Source: CAZDDB01 sp963843285
GTDB taxonomy: Bacteria > Acidobacteriota > HRBIN11 > JAKEFK01
DNA: 64,000 nucleotides
Direction: 5' to 3'
Assembly: GCA_963843285.1 (NCBI GenBank)
Contig: CAWJJO010000013.1
Location: 434,001 to 498,000, forward strand
Below, one piece after another: positions 1-7,913 of the stretch (the first letter of the stretch is position 1; every line of letters begins with the position of its first letter). The notes under the pieces were generated by a model. The model was given only the letters and a program-made list of their open reading frames with translations, was not told where the DNA came from and ran no database searches. Position numbers and translations under genes: made by a program.

Positions 1-120
1 GGCCGTCCCCACTTGCGTAAGATCCTGGGAAACCACGGCAGGCGTTTCTATCAACAAAACTACGGGTGGGACATCATTGAACAAAAGTATTTGAATCTGA
101 TGAACGCCGTAAAAAACTAA
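1..120 (+). CDS. Glycosyltransferase, C-terminal end (5' end outside window)
   Basis: An open frame runs from the first base to a TAA at 118-120. It encodes about 39 residues ending in RRFYQQNYGWDIIEQKYL, the usual C-terminal signature of group 1 (GT4) glycosyltransferases, in which the last helix packs back on the N-terminal Rossmann domain. Three further GT4 genes follow on the same strand, so this is probably another member of the same glycan-assembly cluster. The catalytic part lies upstream of the window, so donor and acceptor cannot be guessed. Confidence 0.7.
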   Translation, partial: GRPHLRKILGNHGRRFYQQNYGWDIIEQKYLNLMNAVKN

Positions 121-259
121 ATATCAAAAATCAAATATCAAATAAACAAAACATATGACAATAAACAAAAAATCTCCTTGTCAGATCCGCTTTATGTTTG
201 GGTTTTTTGCTTATTCGTTTCTGTTTATTTAATTTTGGTATTTGATTTTTGATATTTTT
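121..259. repeat. AT-rich inverted-repeat element
   Basis: This AT-rich spacer between two glycosyltransferase genes begins with ATATCAAAAATCAAAT (from about 121) and ends with the reverse complement ATTTGATTTTTGATAT just before the next ATG. The inner parts of both arms are also AT-rich and partly complementary, so the whole spacer can fold into one long imperfect hairpin. A single arm of the same sequence lies at 34851-34880, also directly before a start codon. It is much more AT-rich than its flanks. Confidence 0.65.
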
Positions 260-1360
260 ATGCAGGCACATCAATTTGTAACTGCGCTTAGCTACGGCGA
301 CGCGATCGGAGACTATACGCTAGAGATCCAGCGGATTCTGCGTCGCAACGGATATCAATCCGAGATCTTTTCGGAGATTGTGCATCCCAAAGTTGCAAAA
401 TACGTCAAACCGCTTGCGGATTACAACCTGATGGAAGGCGACGATGTGCTCATGCTTGTGCATTTTTCGATCGGCTCTTATCTGGGCAACCTTGTGCCTC
501 ATCACCACGGAAAAAAGATGCTGATTTATCACAACATCACGCCGTTCGAATGGTTTGTCGATATCAACAGCGTTCTTGCGTATCATTGCCTGATTGGGCG
601 CGAACAACTGAAGAAGCTAAAAGACTTCTGCCCGATGGCAGTAGGAGATTCAGAATTCAATCGCCAGGAGTTGGAGTCGTTGGGATACAGCAACACTGGA
701 GTCTTGCCAATCCGGCTGGATTTCAGCAAATTCGACGGGGTGGACGACCCGATCACCCGGAAGATGTACGATGATCATCGTACGAACATCATAGTAGTGG
801 GACGCACGATCCCGAATAAGAAGCTCGAAGACGCGCTAAAAACCTTTGCGTACTATCAAAAATACATCAACCCGCTCAGCCGGTTGATCTTTATAGGAAT
901 GTGGGGCGGCTTTGAACGCTACTATCATGGACTGCGCGAGATGGCGACACATCTGGGAATTCAGGAAGTTGTCTTTACAGGGCATATTAGTTTTGAAGAA
1001 CTTTTAGCCTTTTACCGTCTTGCCGATGTCGCGCTTGTTTTGAGCGAGCATGAAGGTTTCTGCGTCCCGGTGCTGGAAGCGTTCTACATGAACGTGCCGC
1101 TGCTGGCCTGGGATGCCTGCGCGGTTCCCCACACTGCTGGAAAAGGCGGTGTTGTCATCCACAAACAAAAGAATCACGCTTCGATCGCCGAGCTGATCCA
1201 CCGCATTTGCTGTGAAGATGGTCTCCGAAGAAAACTGCTGGATGCGCAACGCGCGCAGATCGAAGACCATACGAATTTTCCGTTTGAGAAGACGCTGCTG
1301 GGGATGCTGGAAGAATTAAAACAACAGGAATCGATCGTCGTTCTTCCGGAAGCCGGCTAG
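260..1360 (+). CDS. Group 1 (GT4) glycosyltransferase
   Basis: 366 residues. It should transfer a sugar from a nucleotide-sugar donor during lipopolysaccharide or exopolysaccharide assembly on the cytoplasmic side. It has the GT-B layout: an N-terminal acceptor domain, then a donor domain with the retaining-GT EX7E motif in EHEGFCVPVLEAF (about residues 262-274). The ATG at 260 is preferred over an in-frame TTG at 242 because it gives MQAHQFVTAL, matching MQVHQLVPAL at the start of the neighbouring paralogue. There is no Shine-Dalgarno sequence; the start codon abuts the AT-rich repeat. The next gene starts 7 bases after the stop, so the two are probably cotranscribed. The exact sugar is unknown. 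Confidence 0.85.
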   Translation: MQAHQFVTALSYGDAIGDYTLEIQRILRRNGYQSEIFSEIVHPKVAKYVKPLADYNLMEGDDVLMLVHFSIGSYLGNLVPHHHGKKMLIYHNITPFEWFVDINSVLAYHCLIGREQLKKLKDFCPMAVGDSEFNRQELESLGYSNTGVLPIRLDFSKFDGVDDPITRKMYDDHRTNIIVVGRTIPNKKLEDALKTFAYYQKYINPLSRLIFIGMWGGFERYYHGLREMATHLGIQEVVFTGHISFEELLAFYRLADVALVLSEHEGFCVPVLEAFYMNVPLLAWDACAVPHTAGKGGVVIHKQKNHASIAELIHRICCEDGLRRKLLDAQRAQIEDHTNFPFEKTLLGMLEELKQQESIVVLPEAG

Positions 1361-1367
1361 TTCCACC

Positions 1368-2438
1368 ATGCAGGTCCACCAGCTTGTTCCGGCTTTACAT
1401 GATGGAGATGCAATCGGGGACAGTGCCCGCGCATTCCGCGATTTTTTTAGTTCAAAAGGATATGACTCCCGCATCTTCGCATACAATATCGATGAAAGCC
1501 TTTCCGGTGAAGCAGAAAACTTTGCTCTCCATCCGCCCGTGATGTCCGCTCAAGATATCCTGATCCTCCACTTCGCCTTGCCTTCAGGAATGACGGAGTT
1601 CGTAAAACGAGCCAACTGTAAGAAAGCTTTGATCTATCACAACATCACTCCGGCGCATTTCTGGCTGCCCTATGATCGATCCCTGGTGCATCTCGCATAC
1701 GCAGGCAGAAAAGAGCTGGAAAGTCTGGCGCCGTTTATCGATCGTTCCGCGGGTGATTCCGAATACAATCGAATGGAACTCGAACAATTTGGCTTCCGCA
1801 ATACCTGTGTGCTTCCGATCTATGTCAAATGCGAGCGGTACGAAGTTGCGCCTTCGCACATCATTCTGGAAAAAATGCAGGATGACTACTTCCAGTTCTT
1901 GTTTGTCGGTCGCGTAGCGCCAAATAAGAAACTTGAAGATGTTTTGAAGCTCGTTTATTACTATCGGAAGTTATACGATCCTCTCTCACGTGTTGTCTTT
2001 GTGGGAAAGACGGATGTAGTTCCTGTCTATCGCGCCGCTTTGCGGGAACTCACATCCAGACTCGAGTTCATGCCGGAAGACGTGGTATTTACCGGTCATG
2101 TTGATTGGCCTGAACTCGTTGCGTACTATAAGAGTTCGCATCTCTTTATCTCCATGAGCGCGCACGAGGGGTTTTGTGTGCCTCTGGTGGAGGCGATGAT
2201 CTGCGATTTACCCATCGTCGCGTATTCCAGCACTGCAGTGCCGTTTACGTTGGGCAATGCGGGAATCTTGTTTCAAGAAAAAGATTTTGTTTCGATTGCA
2301 GGCATTTGTCACAGAATCCGGACGGACACTGCTTTGCGGAACTCAATATTGGATGGACAACGCAAGAGACTAATAGCGTACTCGAAGGTGGAGTTGGAAA
2401 AGTCGATTGATGCGTTTCTCGCACCTCTAGTTCAATAG
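1368..2438 (+). CDS. Group 1 (GT4) glycosyltransferase, tandem paralogue
   Basis: 356 residues, clearly paralogous to the preceding gene. Both share the start MQxHQxVxAL, the DGDAIGD/YGDAIGD segment, the KALIYHNITP-type stretch and the motif HEGFCVPLVEA (about residues 264-275) carrying the EX7E catalytic pair. Such pairs usually add successive sugars to one glycan. It begins 7 bp after its twin. A short double-hairpin repeat follows the stop and may act as a transcription or mRNA 3' boundary. Donor specificity cannot be read from the sequence. Confidence 0.85.
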   Translation: MQVHQLVPALHDGDAIGDSARAFRDFFSSKGYDSRIFAYNIDESLSGEAENFALHPPVMSAQDILILHFALPSGMTEFVKRANCKKALIYHNITPAHFWLPYDRSLVHLAYAGRKELESLAPFIDRSAGDSEYNRMELEQFGFRNTCVLPIYVKCERYEVAPSHIILEKMQDDYFQFLFVGRVAPNKKLEDVLKLVYYYRKLYDPLSRVVFVGKTDVVPVYRAALRELTSRLEFMPEDVVFTGHVDWPELVAYYKSSHLFISMSAHEGFCVPLVEAMICDLPIVAYSSTAVPFTLGNAGILFQEKDFVSIAGICHRIRTDTALRNSILDGQRKRLIAYSKVELEKSIDAFLAPLVQ

Positions 2439-2445
2439 AGCTGTG

Positions 2446-2505
2446 GTAGGGGCGACCCTTGTGGTCGCCCACTTTGATGCGGGCGGGGACAAGCCCCGCC
2501 CCTAC
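2446..2505. repeat. Short bipartite GTAGGGGC repeat (two hairpins)
   Basis: A 60-bp unit bounded by GTAGGGGC and its complement GCCCCTAC. Inside are two consecutive hairpins, GGGCGACC/GGTCGCCC and GGGCGGGG/CCCCGCCCC. The same outer ends and two-hairpin plan occur in the larger elements at 13551-13785 and 18956-19195. Confidence 0.7.
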
Positions 2506-2523
2506 AGGTTTGCGAAGTAAAAC

Positions 2524-3717
2524 ATGAAAATAGCGATCATCATCCAGCGATACGGACAGGATCTCACCGGCGGCTCGGAGCATCTCTGCCGCATGGTCGC
2601 AGAGAGACTGGCACAGCGCGGCCATGAAGTGGATATCCTCACCACCTGTGCCCGCGACTATATCTCCTGGAAAAATGAATACCCGCAGGGGCGAAGCATC
2701 CTGAACGGAGTCACGGTATACCGGTTCCCGACCGTCAGGACTCGCGATCTGGACGCCTTTAACAAATTTTCGGAGCAGATCTACTACAAAGATCATACTA
2801 CCGAAGATGAGCTGCAGTGGCTGGAGGACCAGGGACCGGTTTCGCCGGGATTGATCGACTTTCTGAAATCAATGCACCACACCTACGAGCGGCTTCTGTT
2901 TTTCACGTATCTGTATTATCCGGCGTATCACGGATTGCGGATCGCGCCGGAAAAAAGTGTGCTCGTACCTACAGCCCATGATGAGCCGGCCATCCGGCTC
3001 CGCATCTTCCAGGAAGTGTTTGCGCTTCCCTATGCGTTGATTTACAACACTCACGCGGAAAAGGAGTTTGCCAACTCGAGATTCCATCTGACCCAACAGC
3101 AGCAGGTGGCAGGTGTCGGGGTGGATATTCCCGCGCACATCAACAGACACGCTTTCCGGCAAAAGCAGGGATTGATGGAAGATTATTTCTACTATGGCGG
3201 AAGAATTGACGCGGGAAAGGGATGCCAGGAGCTGGTCGATTTTTACCAGCGCAAGAAACAAACAAACATCGAACTGCCGCTGCTATTTTTATCCGGCCAT
3301 CTGAGCATGGATCTTCCACGTGACCCGGCTATCGTGTATCTTGGTTATCTCAGCGAACAGGAAAAAAAGGAGGCGCTCCAGGGCGCTCTTTGCGTTATCA
3401 TACCATCTGTCATGGAAAGTCTTTCTCTATTGTTGTTGGAAAGCTTTGCGGCGAGAACTCCGGTTATCGCCCGGGAACAAAGCGCTGTGCTGAAGGATCA
3501 TTGCGTGCGGAGCAACGGTGGAATCTACTACAGCGATTATTTTGAATTTTCAGCCTGTGTGGACTACCTGATGGAGCACCCTCACGCGCGGCATGCAATG
3601 GGGAATTCAGGGCAACGTTACGTCGAAAACAACTATACCTGGCCCCGTGTTCTATCCATTTATGAGCAGGTACTTCAAATGAATCCGGCCTATCCACAAA
3701 AAAATGCGGCTTTTTAA
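2524..3717 (+). CDS. Group 1 (GT4) glycosyltransferase
   Basis: 397 residues. The start MKIAIIIQRYG followed by GGSEHLCRMVAERLAQRGHE is the classic glycine-rich N-terminal strand-helix of GT4 enzymes, and VMESLSLLLLESF (about residues 295-307) holds the donor-site EX7E motif. It is more distant from the two upstream GTs than they are from each other, so it likely adds a different sugar. The ATG at 2524 is the only sensible start. The last 14 bases overlap cysS, which suggests translational coupling and a shared transcript with that housekeeping gene. Confidence 0.85.
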   Translation: MKIAIIIQRYGQDLTGGSEHLCRMVAERLAQRGHEVDILTTCARDYISWKNEYPQGRSILNGVTVYRFPTVRTRDLDAFNKFSEQIYYKDHTTEDELQWLEDQGPVSPGLIDFLKSMHHTYERLLFFTYLYYPAYHGLRIAPEKSVLVPTAHDEPAIRLRIFQEVFALPYALIYNTHAEKEFANSRFHLTQQQQVAGVGVDIPAHINRHAFRQKQGLMEDYFYYGGRIDAGKGCQELVDFYQRKKQTNIELPLLFLSGHLSMDLPRDPAIVYLGYLSEQEKKEALQGALCVIIPSVMESLSLLLLESFAARTPVIAREQSAVLKDHCVRSNGGIYYSDYFEFSACVDYLMEHPHARHAMGNSGQRYVENNYTWPRVLSIYEQVLQMNPAYPQKNAAF

Positions 3718-5089
3718 CACTCTCGGCTCAAAAATCGAAGAGCTTCGCACACGCGAATCCGGAAAAGTGCGAATCTATACGTGCGGGCCTACTGTCCACG
3801 ACCGCGCGCATATCGGCAACTTCCGTACATTCCTCTTCGAGGACATCCTGCGCCGCTATCTGATTTATAAAGGCCTGCAGGTGGATCACGTCATGAACAT
3901 CACGGATGTCGATGACAAGACAATCCTCAAAGCACGGAAACAGAACCTGAGTCTTCGGGATTATACCGAGATGTACACTCAGGCTTTTTTTGAAGACCGG
4001 GATGCGCTGAAAATGCTCCCGGCGCATCACTACCCACGGGCGACGGATCATATCCCCGAGATGATCGAAATGATCCAGGTTCTTCTGGAAAAAGGATTCG
4101 CCTACGAAAGCCGCGATTCGATCTACTTTCGCATTACTTCCTTTCCCGGTTACGGCAAGCTTTCCGGAATTGATACTTCCGAATTGATTGACGGTTACCG
4201 GGTGGACTCCGATGAGTATACGAAGGAGAGTCCGAAGGACTTCGTTCTCTGGAAAGGGCGCAGGGAAAACGAAGACTTCTGGCCGGCCCCGTTTGGAGAA
4301 GGTCGTCCCGGATGGCATATCGAATGTTCTGCCATGTCCATCAAATACCTTGGATATCCGATCGACATTCACGCGGGTGGCGTGGATAACATCTTTCCGC
4401 ATCATGAAAATGAGATTGCGCAAAGCGAAGCGGCTCTTGGACAGCCTTTTGTAAACCACTGGATCCATAGCGCGCATCTGGTGGTGGAGGGCGAAAAGAT
4501 GGCCAAGTCCAAGGGAAATTTCTTTACTGTGCGCGAATTGGTGCAACAGGGACACGATCCGCTTACACTTCGCTATCTTCTGATGTCCGTTCATTACCGC
4601 AAACAGTTGAATTTCGGTGAAGACACATTGGTGCAGGCGAAAGGTTCGCTCAGCCGTCTAAAAGATTTTCTGTACCGCCTGCAAAACGATTCATACTCCG
4701 AAGGAAAGTCGATCGAGATCGAAGCGCTGGTACAGAGAGCCATTCAATCGTTTGAAGAATCGTTGGATGACGATCTCAACATTTCCGGGGCGCTTGCCGC
4801 AATGTTTGAGCTTGTCTATGAAATCAACAAGCTGGCAGACAGTAAAAATGTGTTCGCTCAGGACATTCCTGCGATCGAAGCCGCCATCCGGAAAATGGAC
4901 CAGGTGCTTGGAATTGCAGTGTTTCCTGAAACTTCGATCTCCGCAGATATCGAAGGCTGGATCGAAAAGCGGAATGAAGCAAGACGCAGAAAAGACTTTC
5001 GCGAAGCGGATGAAATCCGCGCCACGCTGCTGAAACAAGGAATTATTCTGGAAGATTCTCCGGCAGGAACCCGTTGGAAAAAAGCCTGA
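3704..5089 (+). CDS. cysS: Cysteinyl-tRNA synthetase
   Basis: 461 residues, the normal length for this class I aminoacyl-tRNA synthetase, which charges tRNA-Cys in the cytoplasm. Visible signatures are CGPTVHDRAHIGN (zinc Cys plus HIGH-type motif, about residues 27-39), WHIECSAMS and HHENEIAQSEA (further zinc ligands), and KMAKSKGN (KMSKS loop, about residue 264). The start MRLFNTLGSKIE lies inside the end of the upstream glycosyltransferase gene, and the 3' end overlaps yraN by 16 bp, so the genes form one tight transcript. Confidence 0.97.
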   Translation: MRLFNTLGSKIEELRTRESGKVRIYTCGPTVHDRAHIGNFRTFLFEDILRRYLIYKGLQVDHVMNITDVDDKTILKARKQNLSLRDYTEMYTQAFFEDRDALKMLPAHHYPRATDHIPEMIEMIQVLLEKGFAYESRDSIYFRITSFPGYGKLSGIDTSELIDGYRVDSDEYTKESPKDFVLWKGRRENEDFWPAPFGEGRPGWHIECSAMSIKYLGYPIDIHAGGVDNIFPHHENEIAQSEAALGQPFVNHWIHSAHLVVEGEKMAKSKGNFFTVRELVQQGHDPLTLRYLLMSVHYRKQLNFGEDTLVQAKGSLSRLKDFLYRLQNDSYSEGKSIEIEALVQRAIQSFEESLDDDLNISGALAAMFELVYEINKLADSKNVFAQDIPAIEAAIRKMDQVLGIAVFPETSISADIEGWIEKRNEARRRKDFREADEIRATLLKQGIILEDSPAGTRWKKA

Positions 5090-5439
5090 AAACCTTGGAT
5101 CTGGCCCGTTTCGGTGAAGAGGAAGCTTGCCGGTTCTTACAAAAAAAGGGATACAAAATTCTGCAGAGGAATTTCAGGAGTGCGAAAGGCGAAATTGACA
5201 TTATTGCCAGATCGGGCAAAATGATAGTCTTTGCGGAAGTGAAGGCAAGATCCTCCGCAGATTTCGCGCAGCCCTGGGAGGCAGTTGGTTTCCGGAAACG
5301 AAAACATCTGCGGGACACAGCAAAACTCTATATCTTGCAAAACGGGATCCACAATTTTGAGTTCCGTTTTGATGTCTTAAGCATCCTTGTAAGCGACGGC
5401 GCGAAAGCAGAAATCGAATGGATTCAAAACGCATTTTAG
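5074..5439 (+). CDS. YraN/UPF0102 family nuclease-like protein
   Basis: 121 residues. The core GEIDIIARSG...VFAEVKARS (about residues 39-60) is the conserved UPF0102 signature and fits a PD-(D/E)xK restriction-endonuclease-like fold (D in GEID, E and K in EVK). The cellular role of the family is not firmly known; links to DNA repair or recombination have been proposed. The start is a TTG at 5074 inside the end of cysS, giving MEKSLKTLDLARFGEEEA, where the family consensus G-xxGE-xA begins. A GC-rich repeat follows. Confidence 0.85.
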   Translation: MEKSLKTLDLARFGEEEACRFLQKKGYKILQRNFRSAKGEIDIIARSGKMIVFAEVKARSSADFAQPWEAVGFRKRKHLRDTAKLYILQNGIHNFEFRFDVLSILVSDGAKAEIEWIQNAF

Positions 5440-5448
5440 AACATAACC

Positions 5449-5511
5449 TGGAGCGGGCGGCCCGGCCCTTCGGAAACGCCTCCAAACCGCGGGCACGGAG
5501 GCCCGCGTCCT
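5449..5511. repeat. GGAGCGGGCGG / GGCACGGAGGCCC variant hairpin repeat
   Basis: This spacer holds a diverged copy of the window-wide GGAGCGCAGGC family: TGGAGCGGGCGGCCCGGCCC, then GCGGGCACGGAGGCCCGCG, each able to form a hairpin. The second half is nearly the same as the block at about 21554-21572. Confidence 0.5.
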
Positions 5512-5530
5512 CAGGAACTCTTGTGTGCCT

Positions 5531-6529
5531 ATGCCAGAACTAAGAAAAGATCCGATTACCGGCCGGTGGGTCATCATTTCTACAGGGCGCGAAAACCGCC
5601 CTTCCAGCTACGAAAAATACACGATTGAAAGCAAAGGCGGCTTCTGCCCGTTTTGTGAAGGAAACGAAAAGCATACTCCTTCCGAGCTCCTTGCATACCG
5701 AAATGGGTCCGAGAAAGATGCTCCCGGATGGACACTTCGAGTGGTTCCAAACAAATATCCCGCTCTGTCGATCGAAGGCGAGCTGGGCCGCGAAGGCGAA
5801 GGAATGTTCGATAAGATGAATGGAATCGGAGCTCACGAAGTTGTGATCGAAACTCCGGATCACAAAGTTGCGATTGCAACGATGCCGCAGGAAAACATCA
5901 AAAATATCCTGTGGGCTTATCGTGAGCGCGTACTGGATCTGAAAAAAGATAAGCGCTTCCGTTACATCCTACTATTCAAGAACCAGGGAGAGCCTGCTGG
6001 AGCGACACTCGAACACAGTCATTCACAAATCATTGCTCTGCCGATTGTGCCGAAATTGGCGAGCGAAGAGCTTGCGGGAGCGCGATCGTACTTTAATTAC
6101 AAGGAACGCTGTGTGTTTTGCGACATCATCACTCAGGAAAAAGAGGAAACTTCGCGTCTGATCGATGAAAATACCGATTTCCTCGCCGTTTCTCCTTTTG
6201 CTCCCAGGTTTCCGTTCGAAACATGGATTCTCCCCAAGAAACACCGCGCGTTCTTTGAAGATGCAGAAAGCCAGGAATACGATTCGCTGGCAAAAATTCT
6301 AAAACGGCTGCTGATGAAAATGAACAAGGGGTTGGCTGTTCCACCCTATAACATGATCATCCATTCCTCCCCGTTTTACGATAATACCCAGGATTTTTAC
6401 CACTGGCACATGGAGTTGATTCCTAAACTGACCAAGGTGGCGGGATTTGAATGGGGAACCGGCTTTTATATCAATCCCACATCGCCCGAAGAAGCCGCCC
6501 GGTTTCTGCGGGAGACTCAGACCACATGA
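5531..6529 (+). CDS. galT: Galactose-1-phosphate uridylyltransferase
   Basis: 332 residues. It exchanges UMP between UDP-glucose and galactose-1-phosphate in the Leloir pathway, or acts as a related hexose-1-phosphate nucleotidyltransferase. The N-terminus PELRKDPITGRWVII is the family signature. CPFC near residue 40 is a zinc pair, and HSHSQ at about residue 162 carries the nucleotidylated histidine (HPHGQ in classical GalT). The ATG at 5531 is preferred to a GTG at 5525. The stop overlaps the next gene's ATG (ATGA), implying coupled translation. It could supply activated sugars to the glycosyltransferases upstream. Confidence 0.92.
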   Translation: MPELRKDPITGRWVIISTGRENRPSSYEKYTIESKGGFCPFCEGNEKHTPSELLAYRNGSEKDAPGWTLRVVPNKYPALSIEGELGREGEGMFDKMNGIGAHEVVIETPDHKVAIATMPQENIKNILWAYRERVLDLKKDKRFRYILLFKNQGEPAGATLEHSHSQIIALPIVPKLASEELAGARSYFNYKERCVFCDIITQEKEETSRLIDENTDFLAVSPFAPRFPFETWILPKKHRAFFEDAESQEYDSLAKILKRLLMKMNKGLAVPPYNMIIHSSPFYDNTQDFYHWHMELIPKLTKVAGFEWGTGFYINPTSPEEAARFLRETQTT

Positions 6530-7206
6530 AGGGGATATATTTTACCGTATTCATTCTAATCTATTCAGCACTCCTCTCTGCCGTCGAAGAACCAAAACAG
6601 ATGCAGGTCGGATTTCTCGCTTTGCAGCATGTCTACAACTCGGAGCTAATGGCGCCCTACGATGTGTTTCATCATACGATTTTCCACACAAAGCCCGGCA
6701 TGCGCGTATTTACAGTCTCCACAGATGGAAAGGAGATTACGACGTTTGAAGGACTTCGACTGCAACCGGATTACACGATCGGCAACGCGCCTCAGATCGA
6801 TGTTCTGGTGATTCCCAGCGCAGAGCATAATCTGGATACCGACCTCAAAGACGAAGCGCTTCGTGAATGGATCCGCAAAACTGCGGAATCGGCAAAATAT
6901 GTAGTCACTCTGTGTGACGGCGCTTTCATGCTTGCTAATACAGGTTTGCTGGATAGGAAGAAAGCAACAACATTTCCAACGGATGTGGCCGCATTCCGAA
7001 AGATGTTTCCCCAGGTGGATACGCTGGAGGGATACAGCTTTGTGCACGACGGGAAATTCCTCACCTCACAGGGCGGCGCAAAAAGCTACGACGTCGCCAT
7101 GTATCTGGTGGATCTGCTCTACGGAGAAAAAGCAGCCACGGGCGTTGGCCGGGGCCTGGTCCTGCCGTGGAAGGATCCGAATCTGCGTTACTACCACGCC
7201 AACTGA
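6526..7206 (+). CDS. Exported DJ-1/PfpI (ThiJ) family protein
   Basis: 226 residues. The start MKGIYFTVFILIYSALLSAVEE looks like a signal peptide, so the product probably acts outside the cytoplasm, unlike most DJ-1 proteins. The mature part has the flavodoxin-like DJ-1 fold with the nucleophile elbow TLCDGAFMLANTGLLD (Cys about residue 129). Relatives include proteases, glyoxalase/deglycase-like enzymes and amidases, so the reaction is uncertain. Its ATG overlaps the galT stop by 4 bp, placing it in the same transcript. DJ-1 domains also occur in regulators, but no DNA-binding domain is present. Confidence 0.8.
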   Translation: MKGIYFTVFILIYSALLSAVEEPKQMQVGFLALQHVYNSELMAPYDVFHHTIFHTKPGMRVFTVSTDGKEITTFEGLRLQPDYTIGNAPQIDVLVIPSAEHNLDTDLKDEALREWIRKTAESAKYVVTLCDGAFMLANTGLLDRKKATTFPTDVAAFRKMFPQVDTLEGYSFVHDGKFLTSQGGAKSYDVAMYLVDLLYGEKAATGVGRGLVLPWKDPNLRYYHAN

Positions 7207-7249
7207 GAATCTAAACGACGCTTCATCCTTCTGCCTTCATCCTTCATCC

Positions 7250-7765
7250 TTAGAATTGCACCCCGGCCAGAAAGATCCAAGTAAAGTCGCGGTTGTCGGC
7301 GAATTCCTTTTGTCCCTGCAATTCCAATACAAACGCCACCCGTCCGGGGGCGCCGAGTTCCAACCCTCCGGTGAAGTGGAATCCCAGATTGCTCTGGTTG
7401 TCGTTTTCTCCGCCAAAACTCACGAATGTGGTCAAAAGTCCAAGGCCTGCTTTTCCAAATGGCCTGATTCCTTCTGTAGGCGGCGCAATTTTGACGTTGC
7501 CCCAGACATTCAGTGGCACAACATGAAACGTTTCTCCGCCAAAATCCTCGCTGTAATAGGCTGTGGCGACTTCCCATCCGAGCCCCACAAAATCCGAAAC
7601 GAAATAGTCGCTGCCGAAATCGATCAAATAACGCTCTGAAAGATCAAGGTTTTCCGTCGGATGCAAGATGAATCCACCCTTGATGTAGGCATCTCCGGCG
7701 TGGGCGGAGCCGGTCAGCAGAGCGAATCCGAGAAAAACAGCACAGAAAATCCCAAACAACCTCAT
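7250..7765 (-). CDS. Small outer-membrane beta-barrel protein
   Basis: 171 residues. MRLFGIFCAVFLGFALLTGSAHAG is a clear Sec signal peptide cleaved after AHA. The rest is short amphipathic strands rich in glycine and aromatics, ending in WIFLAGVQF with the terminal phenylalanine typical of BAM-inserted barrels. It resembles eight-stranded OmpA/OmpW-like proteins. The function may be structural or small-molecule passage; no specific family could be named. It is convergent with the DJ-1 gene and stands alone. Confidence 0.75.
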   Translation of the reverse strand: MRLFGIFCAVFLGFALLTGSAHAGDAYIKGGFILHPTENLDLSERYLIDFGSDYFVSDFVGLGWEVATAYYSEDFGGETFHVVPLNVWGNVKIAPPTEGIRPFGKAGLGLLTTFVSFGGENDNQSNLGFHFTGGLELGAPGRVAFVLELQGQKEFADNRDFTWIFLAGVQF

Positions 7766-7840
7766 TCTTCAACCTCCAGTGATGTTCTAATCTGTTAGAA
7801 CTATTTCTATTTGAGTAGAATCATATCACGGCAGGCAATA

Positions 7841-7910
7841 TGGAGCGCAGGCGTCCAGCTGGCAGCGTCCCGCCTGCATTATGGGTGTCGCAGGCCTCCG
7901 GTCTGCAGGG
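7841..7910. repeat. GGAGCGCAGGC family repeat
   Basis: A copy reading TGGAGCGCAGGCGTCC...CGCCTGCATTATGGGTGTCGCAGGC...TCTGCAGGG, with a small internal insertion (AGCTGGCAGCG). It lies directly downstream of the ETF:quinone oxidoreductase stop codon and may form a 3' hairpin for it. Confidence 0.7.
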
Positions 7911-7913
7911 ATT

